A DNA stretch of 64,000 bases from Brugia malayi (lineage: Eukaryota > Nematoda > Chromadorea > Rhabditida > Onchocercidae): NCBI RefSeq assembly GCF_000002995.4, contig NW_025062475.1, positions 682,001 to 746,000 of the forward strand, written 5' to 3'. The notes under the pieces were generated by a model. The model was not told where the DNA came from. It saw only the letters and a program-made list of their open reading frames with translations, and did no database searches. Shown piece after piece: positions 1 to 13,186 of the stretch (position 1 is its first letter; every line of letters starts with the position of its first letter). The position numbers and the translations under genes are program-made.

Positions 1-330
1 ATTTTAAAAAAATGAAAATTATGATTAATGTAATTTGATAATTATTAACTTTCGGTACTTTTCTTTCATTCATTCATTCATTCATTCTTCTTTCTTTTAT
101 TGAAAACGGATGAATGAATGCTTTTAAAATGGCACTTTTCAGATACTTCAAAAGTCATCTTAAATTTTACTCATCCATTCCCGTTCAGCTATTTTTCACT
201 GTAATTACTTTTTTCAATAACATTTCATTTTTCTACCTCTCTCATTGTCAACATCATTTTAAAGCTGTAAAATTTCATTTCATTGTATATGTTCTCTTGA
301 AAGCAATAAAAACATTTCTTTTGATATATC

Positions 331-797
331 TTTTAAGTTAAATCCGTAAAGCTACCTTTCAGGTTAAATCCATTAAGCTATCTTTCAGGTTAAATCCATT
401 GAGCTATCTTTCAGGTTGAATTAACCTGCTTTTCGGGTTAAATTCACAAAGCTATCTTTCAGGCTAAATTGATAAAGCTATCTTTCAGGTTAAATCGATT
501 AAGCTATCTTTCAGGTTGAATTAACCTGCTTTTCGGGTTAAATTCACAAAGCTATCTTTCAGGCTAAATTGATAAAGCTATCTTTCAGGTTAAATCGATT
601 AAGCTATCTTTCAGGTTGAATTAACCTGCTTTTCGGGTTAAATTCATAAAGCTATCTTTCAGGTTAAATCCATTAAGCTATCTTTCAGGTTGAATTAACC
701 TGCTTTTCGGGTTAAATTCACAAAGCTACCTTTCAGGTTAAATTGATAAAGCTATCTTTCAGGTTAAAATCATGAAGCTACCTTTCAGGTTAGATAT
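331..797 (+). repeat. Higher-order minisatellite, about 26-bp units in a 100-bp period
   Basis: The basic unit is close to AAGCTATCTTTCAGGTTAAA. The variant AGGTTGAATTAACCTG recurs at 413, 513 and 613, exactly 100 bp apart, and again at 687. About 14 units contain CTTTCAGG and four carry the variant CTTTTCGGGTT. CAGGTTGAATTAACCTG has 6-bp inverted arms. It lies about 1.5 kb upstream of the cadherin start. Confidence 0.92.
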
Positions 798-2267
798 ACA
801 AAATTTAAAATTCGTTGATTGTCTTTTTCTAATACCTTTTAGCTTTTCATTTTTTAGTGAAAAAGGAAAAAGAGTTCATTCTTTTTTTTTTTTTTTTCAA
901 AATGAAACAAATTAAACGTTTAACATTGTTGAGCAGATAGATTCAAAGCCAATTTATTTTTCATTAATTCAACAAAGTTTTAAATTTAGTACAAATTAAA
1001 CTGAAAATTTCATTTTGCTTTTAACATAAAAAATAATACTTTTTTGTTTTTCAATTAGCGATTCGGAATAGCAAAAGTATTCATATTTTATCTTATCATG
1101 TCTTATCTTATCTTATCATAATCCAACAAAATTTCAAATGGTTCAATGAATGAAATAATTATTAGAATAGATAAGATTCAGTTAATTTTTTTATCACCAA
1201 AACTTCATTTCAATTTTTTATAGTTAATAAAAAAAAAAAAAAAAAAAAAAAACAAAAGAATAATTTTTGTTAATTTTTTCATCCAAATAATATTTCTGAC
1301 TCAATTACAAAAAAAAAAAAAAAAGATTTGTTTTAAAAAGAATTTTTTTTTCTGTTTTTTAAAATTAACAAAGCTCAAGAAGCGATAAAAATTAAATGTA
1401 CAAAAAAAAAAAATTGAAAAATTTTCACAATTTCTAAAATATTTCGAAAAATTTTAAAAAATATTTTATATATAATTCAAGCGAACATTTTATTTGTAAA
1501 TGATACTTTTTTTTTTTTTTTCAAATAAACCTGTTTTTTTTTTTTTTAACAAATACAAAAATTGAATGTCTAACATTTTTGTTACCCTATCATTATGTGT
1601 CAAAGTAATTTTACTGATACCGATACTATCCATTTCTTTTTTTTTTAAATTGTTCCTTTAAAATATTCTCAGAATATTGTTATAAATAAAAGTAGCGCTG
1701 ATCAATTTTAAATTTTCATAAAGAAATAAAACTTTTTAATTATTACTTATAGTTTGTGAAAAAACAAAAAAAAAAAAATAATGTTACCAATAATAATAAT
1801 ATGAAGTGATTTTAACATAAACAACTATTAATTCTTTAAATTTTAATTTAAATTGTTGAATTTTGTTTATTATTTTAAAAATATATTAAACATTGTTAAA
1901 TTATTATATTTTCAGGAAATGTATAAAAATTTTCAAATTATTATTTTTTTTTTTTTTTTTTAAATAAGAAATATTTGAATAATTTTTTGCTAAAAACAGT
2001 AAAAAAGAAAGAAAGAAAAAATCCTATTTACTCAAAATGTCTTTTTAAATCATTTTAAAATGACCTTTGCAAAAAAAAAAAAAAAAAAAAAAGAAGAAAG
2101 AACATCAAAGTATTAATGCCGATGTAATATATGCATGTTAATGCGGATCGAATCAAAAAATGATATCTTACTGATCATTATCATTTATACTAATGATTGT
2201 TATCTTTTAGACTGACTATGATATGATATCAATGATGATGACCTTATTGATGACCTCGGGTTTAACC

Positions 2268-2275
2268 TATAAATA
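2268..2275 (+). promoter_or_regulatory. TATA-like box of the cadherin gene
   Basis: TATAAATA lies 59 bases before the cadherin ATG, in a short GC-richer block. Just upstream, two TGACCT half-sites about 16 bp apart (about 2239-2260) could bind a nuclear receptor. Position fits a core promoter, but no transcript start is known. Confidence 0.4.
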
Positions 2276-2333
2276 AAAACGATCCATTTCCATTATACTA
2301 TAATAATTCATCAATATTTACTAAATTATCCGA

Positions 2334-5300
2334 ATGTATATAAATCAATTATTGATAATAATTATTATTAGTCTGAAAAGTATCAAATGTGAACAACAAA
2401 GAATATTTAATGTTTCTGAAGGAGCATCAATTGGATATATTATTGGATATATTAATGGTACTTCATCAGATGGTATTCAAGCTAATTTTTATATTGTTTA
2501 TTCGGATAATAGTGGTGAAACCGAAAAAGTAAGTTATTAACAGTTATAAAGTATATACGAATAAATAAAATTCAATATTTCATTTTGGTTTAAATTTTTT
2601 TTTTTTAAATTTAAGATTGTATAATAAATTTATAAGGTTATTACCTTAAAAGATATCTGATAATAGTGGTGAAACCGAAAAAGTAAGTTATTAACAGTTA
2701 TAAAGTATATACGAATAAATAAAATTCAATATTTCATTTTGGTTTAAATTTTTTTTTCAAATTTAAAATTGTATAATAAATTTATAAGGTTATTACCTTA
2801 AAAGATATCTGATAATAGTGGTGAAACCGAAAAAGTAAGTTATTAAAATAAAATTAAATATTTCATTTTAGTTTAAATTTTTTTTTTCTTTGAAAAAAAA
2901 TTCTAAAATTGTATAACAAATTTATATGAATATTATTAAAAGTTCCAATGTTGATTTTTGTTTGTTTTTTTGATATTAAACTTTTTTGAAGTGTAAAATT
3001 TGCTAATAAAAATTTTCATTTAAGCATTATAAATTAAATAATTCAGTTTAGTTTAGTGTTTTAAAAAAGAAATTTGAAATGCATATCAAATTTATAAAAT
3101 GTTATTAAAAAAAAAAAATATTAAAAAGAAAATCAGAAATCCATTTCAATGTTGAATTGTTGTTTTTGATAGTAAACTTTTTTGAAGTGTAAAATTCACT
3201 AATAAAAATTTTCATTTTAAACATTATGCTTTAAATATTTCATTTTAGTTGAAATTTTTTTAAAAAAAAAAAAATGTAAAATGCATAACAAATTAATATT
3301 AAAAAATATTTTAAAAAAAATCAAAATTCCATTTTAATGTTGAATTTTTGTTTTTAACATAACTTTTCTTTTCTTTTTTTTTTTAAAAAAAATTAAATTA
3401 GGTTATAAGCATACTGTAATCGATAATTTGCTCTTTTTTAATTGTGAAAAATTTCAATTTTTTTTTTTTATCAAAATTTTAAAATTTATAATAATTTGTA
3501 GTAATTTAAATAAATTGAAAATTTAAGTATTCATAACTAGACGATAAATTAATTATAAATAGAGGTTAAATGGATTGAAATTAGTTAATTTGTAAGGTCA
3601 TCGATGCATGTGCTACCATTATTGTTGAACAATTAAAATACTTAGTAAACATTTTAATTTTTCATTTCATTTGCTACTTTTATAAATTTTCAACAAGAAA
3701 ACAAAGAGTATTAAATTTAAAAAATTTTAAAACTTTCGAAAAAAAAAAAACGATGAAAAAGCGCTATGGTTGATATAATGAATAAAACTTTTCTGTACAA
3801 TCATTCATTCAAAAAAAAAAAAAAAAAAAAGAACTTTTTTATTTTAAACTTTTTCATATTATTTTTTTTCAATCGTATTTTTTTGAATAAATTTCATTTT
3901 ATCACTTTTTTAATTTAATAATTTCTTCATTCAAATATTCGTTTTTTAAAGAGAGAAATTAAAAAAAAAAAGCTTTTCTCTACGAAGAATTCAAATTTAA
4001 ACTTCGAATTACTCTAAATTTTACTGAAACAATCAATAAATAAATTTTAGTTTCATTTCTCAAAAGAACATTGCAATCTTTTTAAGAAAAATGCTGCAAA
4101 GTACATTTAACTAAAATTAAATTTGCAATTTTCTTTTTTTTTTTTTTTTTTTTTTTCAAAGAAGCTAAAAATTGATGAAAAAAATTAAATACTATTTGAA
4201 CGATAAGTTAGCAAGCAGAAAAAATGACAAAAATAAATTGAAAAGCAATTTTCATTTTTTTTTTTTCCAAAGAAACTTTTTTTCTTTTTTCGAGTATTAA
4301 AAGATGATTAACACTTATCATTTATCATTTATCATTTGCTCTAATCGGGAATTTTTTAAAAGTTAAATATAAATGAATGATTGATACTTTATTGATTTCA
4401 TTCTTTAAATCATTTATAAATTTTAAAATAATTTCATCGAAAGATTCAAATTGACGTGTGAATTACGTGTTAGCATTTGCTTTAATTGTAGTATTTGGCT
4501 GTAGAAGAAGTAAGTGGTGAAATACGTGTGTTACGTGAACTGGATTACGAACGTCGTACTTCATATCATCTAATTGCTGTACCCATAAATCGTCCACAAC
4601 AAGAAGAAGCAATTCATGTTATAGTGAATGTTATTGATGAAAATGATAATACACCAACTTTTCCAGTTTCTTCGATTGACGTACGTTTTACTTTATTAAA
4701 TAACATTACGTTAATTTACGTTAACTATCCTAACATTAGGTTAATTTACGTTAACTATCCTAACATTAGATTAATTTACGTTAACTATGCTAATATTACA
4801 TTAATTTATGCTAGCTATGCCAACATTACGTTAATTTACGTTAACTATACTAACATAACGTCAGTTTACGTTGACTATGCTAACATTACGTTAACTAGGC
4901 TAACATTACGTTAATTCACGTTAACTATGCTAACATTACGTTAGTTTACGTTAACTATGCTAACAAATAACATTACGTTAATTTACGTTAATTATGATAA
5001 CATTACGTTAATTTACGTTAACTATGCTAACATTACGTTGACTTACGTTAACTATGCTAACATTACGTTAGTTTACGTTAACTATGCTAACATTACGTTA
5101 ACTTTTCGGACTTCTTCGACTGACTTTTTAATAATTCATTTGCAAAATTAATTAAAAAAAAAAAATTAAATAATCGAAATTAAACAAATGAATTTAAATA
5201 AAAATTTGAAAAGAAATAAATTATGCAATATAAGCTTATAATCGAATTTTCTTATCACAAATAACAAATTTTCTTGTAAGTAAATTACAAAAATATTTTT

Positions 5301-8300
5301 TTTTTTTTTTTTCATCTTTCCAAGCAATCAAATTTTAATCTTAAATTACGTTTATTATTCAGCAATTTTGGTAATGGTTTATTTTCAACGAAAAAAAAAA
5401 GTTAATTTAAAAAAAAAAAACAAAAATTAGTCAAATCAAAAATATTTTATAAATCATAATAACTCACTATTACCATTCAAATAACCATTAAAAATTAAAT
5501 CATTTAATTATACTAATTGCAAGGAATAAAAATTAAATTAAATTTTAAGTAATCAAAAAATTGATAAACTGTAAATTCTGTTATTTTTTTTTAAATTGAA
5601 AAAAAAAAAAAATTTCTCAAATTATTTCTGTGCAAAATTTAAATCGAAATTCCGCATCTTTTTTTTTTTTCCATTTTTAATGATGGAAAATATAATATAA
5701 AATTTGTTTGCAGTTAAATTTTTGTTCAAAATGAAATAAAATAAAAACAAAAAAAAAAAAAAGTAAATAAATAAATTAAAAAAAATAAAAATTTTCCATT
5801 TTCAAATAATGATTCAATCTTTCCAGCGGAAGTATATGCATTTGACCTCATTTTAAATTGAATTCAAAGAAAAAAGCTTTTTGCTCTACTGTCATAGTAA
5901 AATGTCACTTTTATAAAATTACTGTAACATCGATGTTTATCGTTTTTTTGATTTCAATTAATGAAATTTTCAAGACATAAATTTTAATTTCAACTTATAA
6001 ATGAATTATAATATAAAATGGAAAAAAAAAAAAAAGTATTTAGCTTAATTTGTAAACCCTTCATAAATGGAAAAAAAAAATTTTCTTTTTTTTTGTAATT
6101 TATTAATTTATACAAGTTTAATTTTATATTTATACAAGTAAATTGTTTACTAATTTGAATATTTGTTAAAATTTTGATAATTGAATTAAAAAAAAAAAAA
6201 AAAAAATTGAATATTTGTTAAAATTTTAATAAATTGAATAAAGTAAAGAAATCTTTTTACTGTAATATTAATAATTTTCTTTCTTTCTCTTTCCCTCTCT
6301 CTCTCTCTCTCTCGCTTTTTTCCTTTTTACTAAAATTCATTTCGGTATGTGAAAAATTTTTCAAATTGAAACAAAAAAAAAAAAAGAGAAAAAGAGAAAA
6401 ATTGAATATAATGTAATGAAATAACCGTTCGTTCCCACATTCAACAATAAAAGAAAAGGGCGGAAGAGTGACACACCACCGGACAAGGTGACATTTATGT
6501 CCTGGAAGGAAGGAAAAGTGATTGTCACAGTTGGATATTTTTCTACTCCAATGAAATATATTTTGTTGTAAATAGGACAAAAGACATTATTACTAAATTA
6601 TATGAAAAGGAAAATTTCAAATTTTCAAATTTACTAAGCAACAAAATAAAATATAAAATTGTTAATGTAATTTTACTTCATTTAATTTAATTTTTCTTTA
6701 CAAATTTTTTTTTTTTACAAAGGTATCAAAAAATTTAACAATTTATTTAATTATATGTTTTGAGTAGGAAAAAAAAAAAGTACAAAATTTTTTAGGTGTC
6801 TATTTCTGAATTTGCTGCATTAAATTCGGAAATTTCATTACCACCAGCAGTGGATAATGATTCGCCTCCGTTATCAGTAATCCGGTATCATATCTTATCC
6901 GGAAATGTCAATAATGCATTCAAGTATTATATTTAAATATTTTTAATCTAAATTTCACCTTTTTTTTTTTTTTTTTTTTTTTGCTATGAGAAATGATAAA
7001 ATAAAAAAAATTAAAGAAAAAGATTTATGATTGAAAGTGAAATTTCCTTTTGTTAAATTTAGCCATAAATTTATTTACTATTTTATCAAATACAAAATTT
7101 AAGTATGAATGAGTAATTGTTAATAATTTTGAAATGTTTTAAAATATACTTTATCAGTTATTCATTGTAAAAATAATTAGTAATTTAATAATTTATTAAT
7201 TTTTTAATTTAAGATTATCAAGTAAACGAATCAATTCAAAATTATATGTTGATTTGATTGTAAATGGACAATTGGATCGAGAATATCGCAGCCAATATGA
7301 ATTACTTATTGAAGCATTAGATGGTGGCAATCCACCAAAGTATTATTATTATTTTTTTTTCTTTCCAAAATTTTTTTTGTAAATTTAAAAAAAAAAAAAA
7401 AAATTGGCATAAATAATAATTAAATGTTTTTAGTAAAAGTTTTTAATTAATTTTCTAGCAAAATATCAAATATTTTCTATTCATTGATTAGCTTTATTTA
7501 ATAGTAAAAGAGTTTTCTTTTTTTTTCATCAAAATTATTTATTAAAAATTATTTGCTATTAAAAGTAAAAAAAATTTTTGCAAATTATAAATATTATTAT
7601 TAAAGTACAAAAAAATCTTAGTGAAATTAATGTTAAAAGATGTGAAAGAAAAATGAGAATAAATTAAAGGAAAAATAAAATTAAAGCAATCAATCGTTAC
7701 AAATTTTAAAAAATTATTTAAAAAAAAAAAAGAACAAAAGAATAACTCTGTGCATTGTATAAATATAATATGTTATGATAAGAAAATAGCATAAATAAAA
7801 TTTTAGTAAATCAAAAAAAAAAAGGAGAGAAACAATGAAAGTCAGATAAAATACTGATCAAATAAAATTAGATTGAATATTATCCCTGAATATGATACTT
7901 TGATTATTCAGTGATTGATTATTTATCAGTAATTGATTATTCAGATAATTGATTACTCATTATTATCCCTAAATATGATACTTTGATTATTCAGTGATTG
8001 ATTATTTATCAGTAATTGATTATTCAGATAATTGATTACTCATTATTATCCCTAAATATGATACTTTGATTATTCAGTGATTGATTATTTATCAGTAATT
8101 GATTATTCAGATAATTGATTATCATTATTATCATTATATATTGATTATTTAGATAATTGATTACTCAATATTTTTCCTAAAAACATGATATTTTGATTAT
8201 TCAGTAATTGATTAATCAGATTATAAATAATTGATTATTTAGATAATTGATTACTCAATATTTTTCCTAAAAACATGATATTTTGATTATTCAGTAATTG

Positions 8301-10755
8301 ATTAATCAGATTATAAATAATTGATTATTTAGATAATTGATTACTCAATATTTTTCCTAAAAACATGATATTTTGATTATTCAGTGACTGATTATTTATC
8401 AGTAATTGATTATTCTGATAATTGATTTCTCAATATTTTCCCTAAAAACATGATATTTTGATTATTCAGTAATTGATTAATCAGATTATAAGTAATTGAT
8501 TATTTAGATAATTGATTACTCGATATTTTTCTTAAAAACATGATATTTTGATTATTCAGTGACTAATTGTTTATCAGTAATTGATTATTCTGATAATTGA
8601 TTACTCAATATTTTCTCTAAAAACATGATATTTTGATTATTCATTATTCATAATCTGATTGATTAATCAGATTATCAGTAATTGATTATTTAGATAATTG
8701 ATTATTCAGTATTTTCTCTAAACATGATAAGAAAATAGAAAAAAAAAAAGCAAAATCTTAGTGAATGAAATGAAAGCAGCAAAAGTTAAAACTAATTTGA
8801 ATGAAATAATGATCAATTAAAATTTGATCAATTTTAATAATTAATTATTCAATGATATTTTAGTAGTGGTACAATGCTTGTAAATGTTACAATTCTTGAT
8901 GCAAATGATAATGCGCCAGAATTTAATCAAACTGAATATGGCGCTTTTGTCCCATTGAATGTATCAATGAATGATATTGTTGCAGCTGTTCATGCCATAG
9001 ATTTTGACCTTGGCGAAAATGCTCGAATAGCTTACTCAATTGCAAAGGTTAAAAAAAAGAAAAAAAATAATTTAATAAATTCATTTTTTATTCTTTTACT
9101 TTTTTCCATCATTTTTATTTTACCTAATTTCTTTTTCTTTTTAATCATTTATTTTTTTTAAAAAAAAAGAAGTAAAAAATGTTTTTAATATTATTTTTAA
9201 AAATATATTTAATTTAAAATGTAAATTTCTTCTTTTTTTTTTTTTTGTTTATAGAGTCATTCTGATTTAAAACTTCCATTTGAAATTGATGGTGAAAGTG
9301 GTATAGTACGAGTAACTGATCCGGCACTTCTCATTTCTGGTTCAATTTATCAACTTTTAATTGTTGCAAATGATCATGGATTACCACAACCACTTGAATC
9401 AACAACTTTTCTTACAATAACAATTGAAAAGAGTAATCAATCAAAGATTAACTTTGATATCATTTGGCTTACTGATAATAATCAACCGGAAATTTATGAA
9501 AATATTACAGTAGGATATGTTATTGCTCGGATTACTGTACAAAATGCACCGCAAAAAAGGTTTGTACAATTTGAAATTTTTTTTTTTTTTAATTTAAAAA
9601 AAAATTTAAATATATGAAAAAAAAAAAGTAAAATTATTTAACATTTTCTTTTTTCTTTTATGTTTATTCTTTCTTATTTTATTTCAATTAAAATTTTTAA
9701 TAAAATAAATGAAACTATTCATTGGGTGGAAAATTTTTTTAAAATTATTTTAAAATGAATTTTAAAATTAATTAATTTTAAAATTGTAGTGAATTATTTG
9801 TAAATGGATGTGATGCATTATGTATTAAAGAAACTGATTCATTGGATGTTTACTTAGTGATTGCATGTGGATCATTTGATCGAGAGCAAAAATCTAAATA
9901 TAATTTATTGTTTACGATGAAATCACACGGAAAACAATTATTAGAGATTCCGGTATTTCTTGAGGTAAATTTTTTTGATTTTTTTTTTTGCATAAATTAA
10001 ATTTTAATTTTAATTAATTTAACATATAATTTAAATGGATTTTTATAAGATTTCTAGATTTATTTGGTATTTTTTTTTATCTTTTTCAGATAATTTTTTT
10101 GATATTTTTTTTATGGAAATTTGTTAATTTTAATTTTAATTAATTTAACATACAATTTAAGTGGTTTTTTTTTTTATAAGATTTCTTGATTTATTTGATA
10201 TTTCTTTTTTCTTTTTTTTTTTTTTGCTCATAAATTTTTTAATATTTTTTCTAGAAATTTTTGTAAATTTTAGTTCTAATTGATTTAATATATAATTTAA
10301 ATGGAATATATGTATTACAAGATTTTTAGATTAAAATTTCATTTAAAAAAAAAAAATATTAAAAAATAATTTTTAGATACTTGATGTTAACGATAATGCA
10401 CCTAAATTTGACAAATCACCAATTCATGTGATATTTAATCAATCTACAACACAATTTAAATTAATACGAATTCATGCGACCGATTTGGATAGCGGTAAAA
10501 ACGGACGAATAAATTATAGTCTTTCCGGTACAAATCAATTCAAAATTGAATCTGATACCGGTATTCTTAGCATTCATGAAAATGTTTGTCCTTTTTTTTT
10601 TTTCTCTTCCTCTTTTATTTCTTTTAGAAATTTTTAAACTTACATCATTAATTATACTAATTAATTTGTTTATATCAAAATAAATTTCAAATTCTTTTAA
10701 CAATTATATTTCATATAATTTTTATTGACTTTTTTTTTTGATTGTTCAAAAAAAG

Positions 10756-10786
<31 letters not shown>

Positions 10787-11162
10787 ACATTCTTTTATAA
10801 TTTTTTAAACATACTATTTTTATATTATTAATTAATTTGTTTATATCAAAATAAATTTCAAAATTATTTTAACAATTATATTTTATATTTAACAATTATA
10901 TATATATATTTCAATTTTTACTACCTTTTTTTTTTTAAGAAAAAAAATAAAAAAATTAAATTGTTTACAGTTTGATTGTTTACTAAATCGAGAATATCAT
11001 TTTCGTGTTTGCGCCAAAGATTTTGGCACACCATCGTTATCAACAACTGTTGATGTTATTGCTGAAATAATTGATAGTAATGGTCAACCGCCTTTGTTTA
11101 CAAAACCGTTATATGATGTGACCATTGGAGAGGATATCGAATCAGGCACTTGTCTTCTCAAG
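2334..11162 (+). CDS. cdh-1: Cadherin gene segment A: exons 1-9 (signal peptide and first EC repeats)
   Basis: Exons: 2334-2528, 4492-4680, 6796-6923, 7214-7339, 8864-9047, 9255-9559, 9790-9964, 10377-10583, 10971-11162. The start is the Met before the hydrophobic leader; it lies about 60 bases after a TATA-like box. Exon 1 goes from the signal peptide straight into the first cadherin strand (NVSEGASIGYIIGYI), and exon 2 continues it with YLAVEEVSGEIRV and LDYE. Calcium-linker motifs visible: DENDNTPTF (exon 2), DANDNAPEF (exon 5), DVNDNAPKF (exon 8), and a degenerate IDSNGQPPLF (exon 9). Many donors have the form AAG|GT; exon phases (0, 0, 2, 2, 0, 2, 0, 0, 0) match across every join. Intron 9, which follows, is 8.2 kb and hosts OSCP1. 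Confidence 0.86.
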
Positions 11163-13143
11163 GTCATTTTATCATTTCTTATTTATCAAATTCAAAAAAA
11201 AAAAAAAGTAGAAAAAGAAATGATAAAAAAAAAAAAAAAGAAAAGTGCGCAAAACAATAAACGAATTGATTTTTAATAAAAAAAATTAAAAAAATGGCAT
11301 GGATTTAATGTAGCAAATAAAAAAAGAAAGAATAATAAAGTGAAATAAATGTATTATATAAATTTAAATTGATACTTAAATACTTGAATACTTGAATTTA
11401 TTACAAATTGATAAGCGTATAATACTATTACCTTCTTCTTTCTTTCTTTTTTTTTTTTCCTTTTCTTTTCATTTAGTGTAATATTTCGTTGAATGAAAGA
11501 GAAGAAGTTTTGATGATAAATTAATTGGAAATTAAATGGTTTACAATTAAAAATTAATTAATACAAGTTTTTAATTATTTGAAGTGTAATCCAAATTCAA
11601 TTTCATGTTGAGTTTTCTTTTTTTTTTCTTTTTTTTAAACAGTATGTCAACAAATATAGTAATAAACATTCGTTTTAAAATGAAAGAGAAGTGTAAGTGA
11701 AACGGAAGTGGAAAATAGGATTTTATTGAATTGAAGAAGAGAATTTAATTAATTAATTAATCGTTTTAACTTTTTTTTTTTTTTTTTCTATGACAAAAGA
11801 TCAAAAATTCTTCGTTTTACCTAAATGTTACAATACATTTTGAAAAGAATTATATTTGTTTAAAATAATAAATTCATTAGAAATTAAGTGGTAATTATAC
11901 CGAATGCTACATAATTTTTAATTTTAAATATATTTTAAAAATATTTTAAATTCAATATTCTTACATTCAATTTTTTAAATTATACATTTTGATTATATGA
12001 ATGAATAATCATTTGAAATGTTTTAAAATAGTTTAGTTTTTTTTTATTTAATTTTTAAATTATAATCTAAAATTTGGTAGCAGTTTATATAAGTAATTAA
12101 TTACTGCTAAAATTTTCATTTTTTATTTTGAATACAAATGACTGAATAATCATTTAAATCTTGCAAACAATTCAATTGTCCATTGAAACTTTTAAACTAT
12201 AATCTAATATTTATTTGGTAGCTGTTTATATAAGGAATTAGTTAAATAAACTTAATTTAGAAATTTATTAAAGTAGCATTTGTTTGGGTTGAGCTGTTAA
12301 GCTTAGATCAATTGATCATCTACTTTTGCTTATTTACATTTGACAAATTGTTGACATTTTTCCTATTTGCAATTTCATTATTATTGGTTAGTAGTAATCA
12401 ATGCAAAATATTGAAATATTTACTTTACTAAAAGTAATCTCATAATTTATGATCATTGTTTAATTCTTTTTAAGCATCTAAGAAGCACAGTGATATATTA
12501 AATATAAATTAATTAGAAAGTCAATCAATTGGGGGTCATTTTTGGGTCATTTATTTCATTTTCAAAATAATCCCATCATATGGTACCATCTAATCAGGTC
12601 ACTTATTTCATTTTTAAAAATAATTTCATCAATATATATATTTATTGAAAATGGAAAGGAAAGAATTGTATGACTTTGTATACAACTATTACTTCTCAGA
12701 AATAAATGTGGTAAACATATGTGACATGATGTGACAACTGGAACAGATACAGAGATAGATGAAACTTAAGTTTGAAAAGAATATATTGCTAAGGTCATTG
12801 ACTCTTTTTACTAAAACAGGGATTTACACTTTACTTTCTCTACTTTATTATTATTGCTATTATTATTATTATTACTATTTCACATTCATTTTAATAATTA
12901 TTCCTTAATATATTGTGTAGTACAATGGAATTAATAAGTCTTTTCAGTGCATTTTATTCAAATTTCACAAAATTTTATGCAAAATTTTAATAAAATTTAT
13001 AAGAAATTTTTTCGCATATTCGCAACAATTTAAATTTATTCAATAGTTACATGTAATAATGCATAATTATGGATTATTTATGTAATTTTAAATGATATAA
13101 TTATTACACAAATAATTTGTCATAGAAGAATGACATGGCAAAA

Positions 13144-13186
<43 letters not shown>

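Larger units (their letters stand above)
1..2333. other. Upstream region of the cadherin gene
   Basis: No gene is seen. It holds a (CATT)n tract at about 67-87, the minisatellite at 331-797, many A and T runs of 10-24 bases, TTATC-rich stretches at 1085-1120 and 2160-2230, and at the end a promoter-like block. Short open frames here have no coding character. Confidence 0.7.

Noticed and set aside
114..341. A 75-codon frame at the left end
   Set aside because: Composition equals surrounding noncoding DNA, and it runs into the minisatellite without exon features.
4681..4914. Coding extension of cadherin exon 2 through the ten-residue repeat
   Set aside because: The extension is a pure DNA minisatellite whose period happens to be a multiple of three; a good donor precedes it and exon 3 continues the cadherin fold from that donor.
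6257..6580. Minus-strand open frame of 107 codons in cadherin intron 2
   Set aside because: It runs through a (GA)n tract and has no exon borders or domain features.
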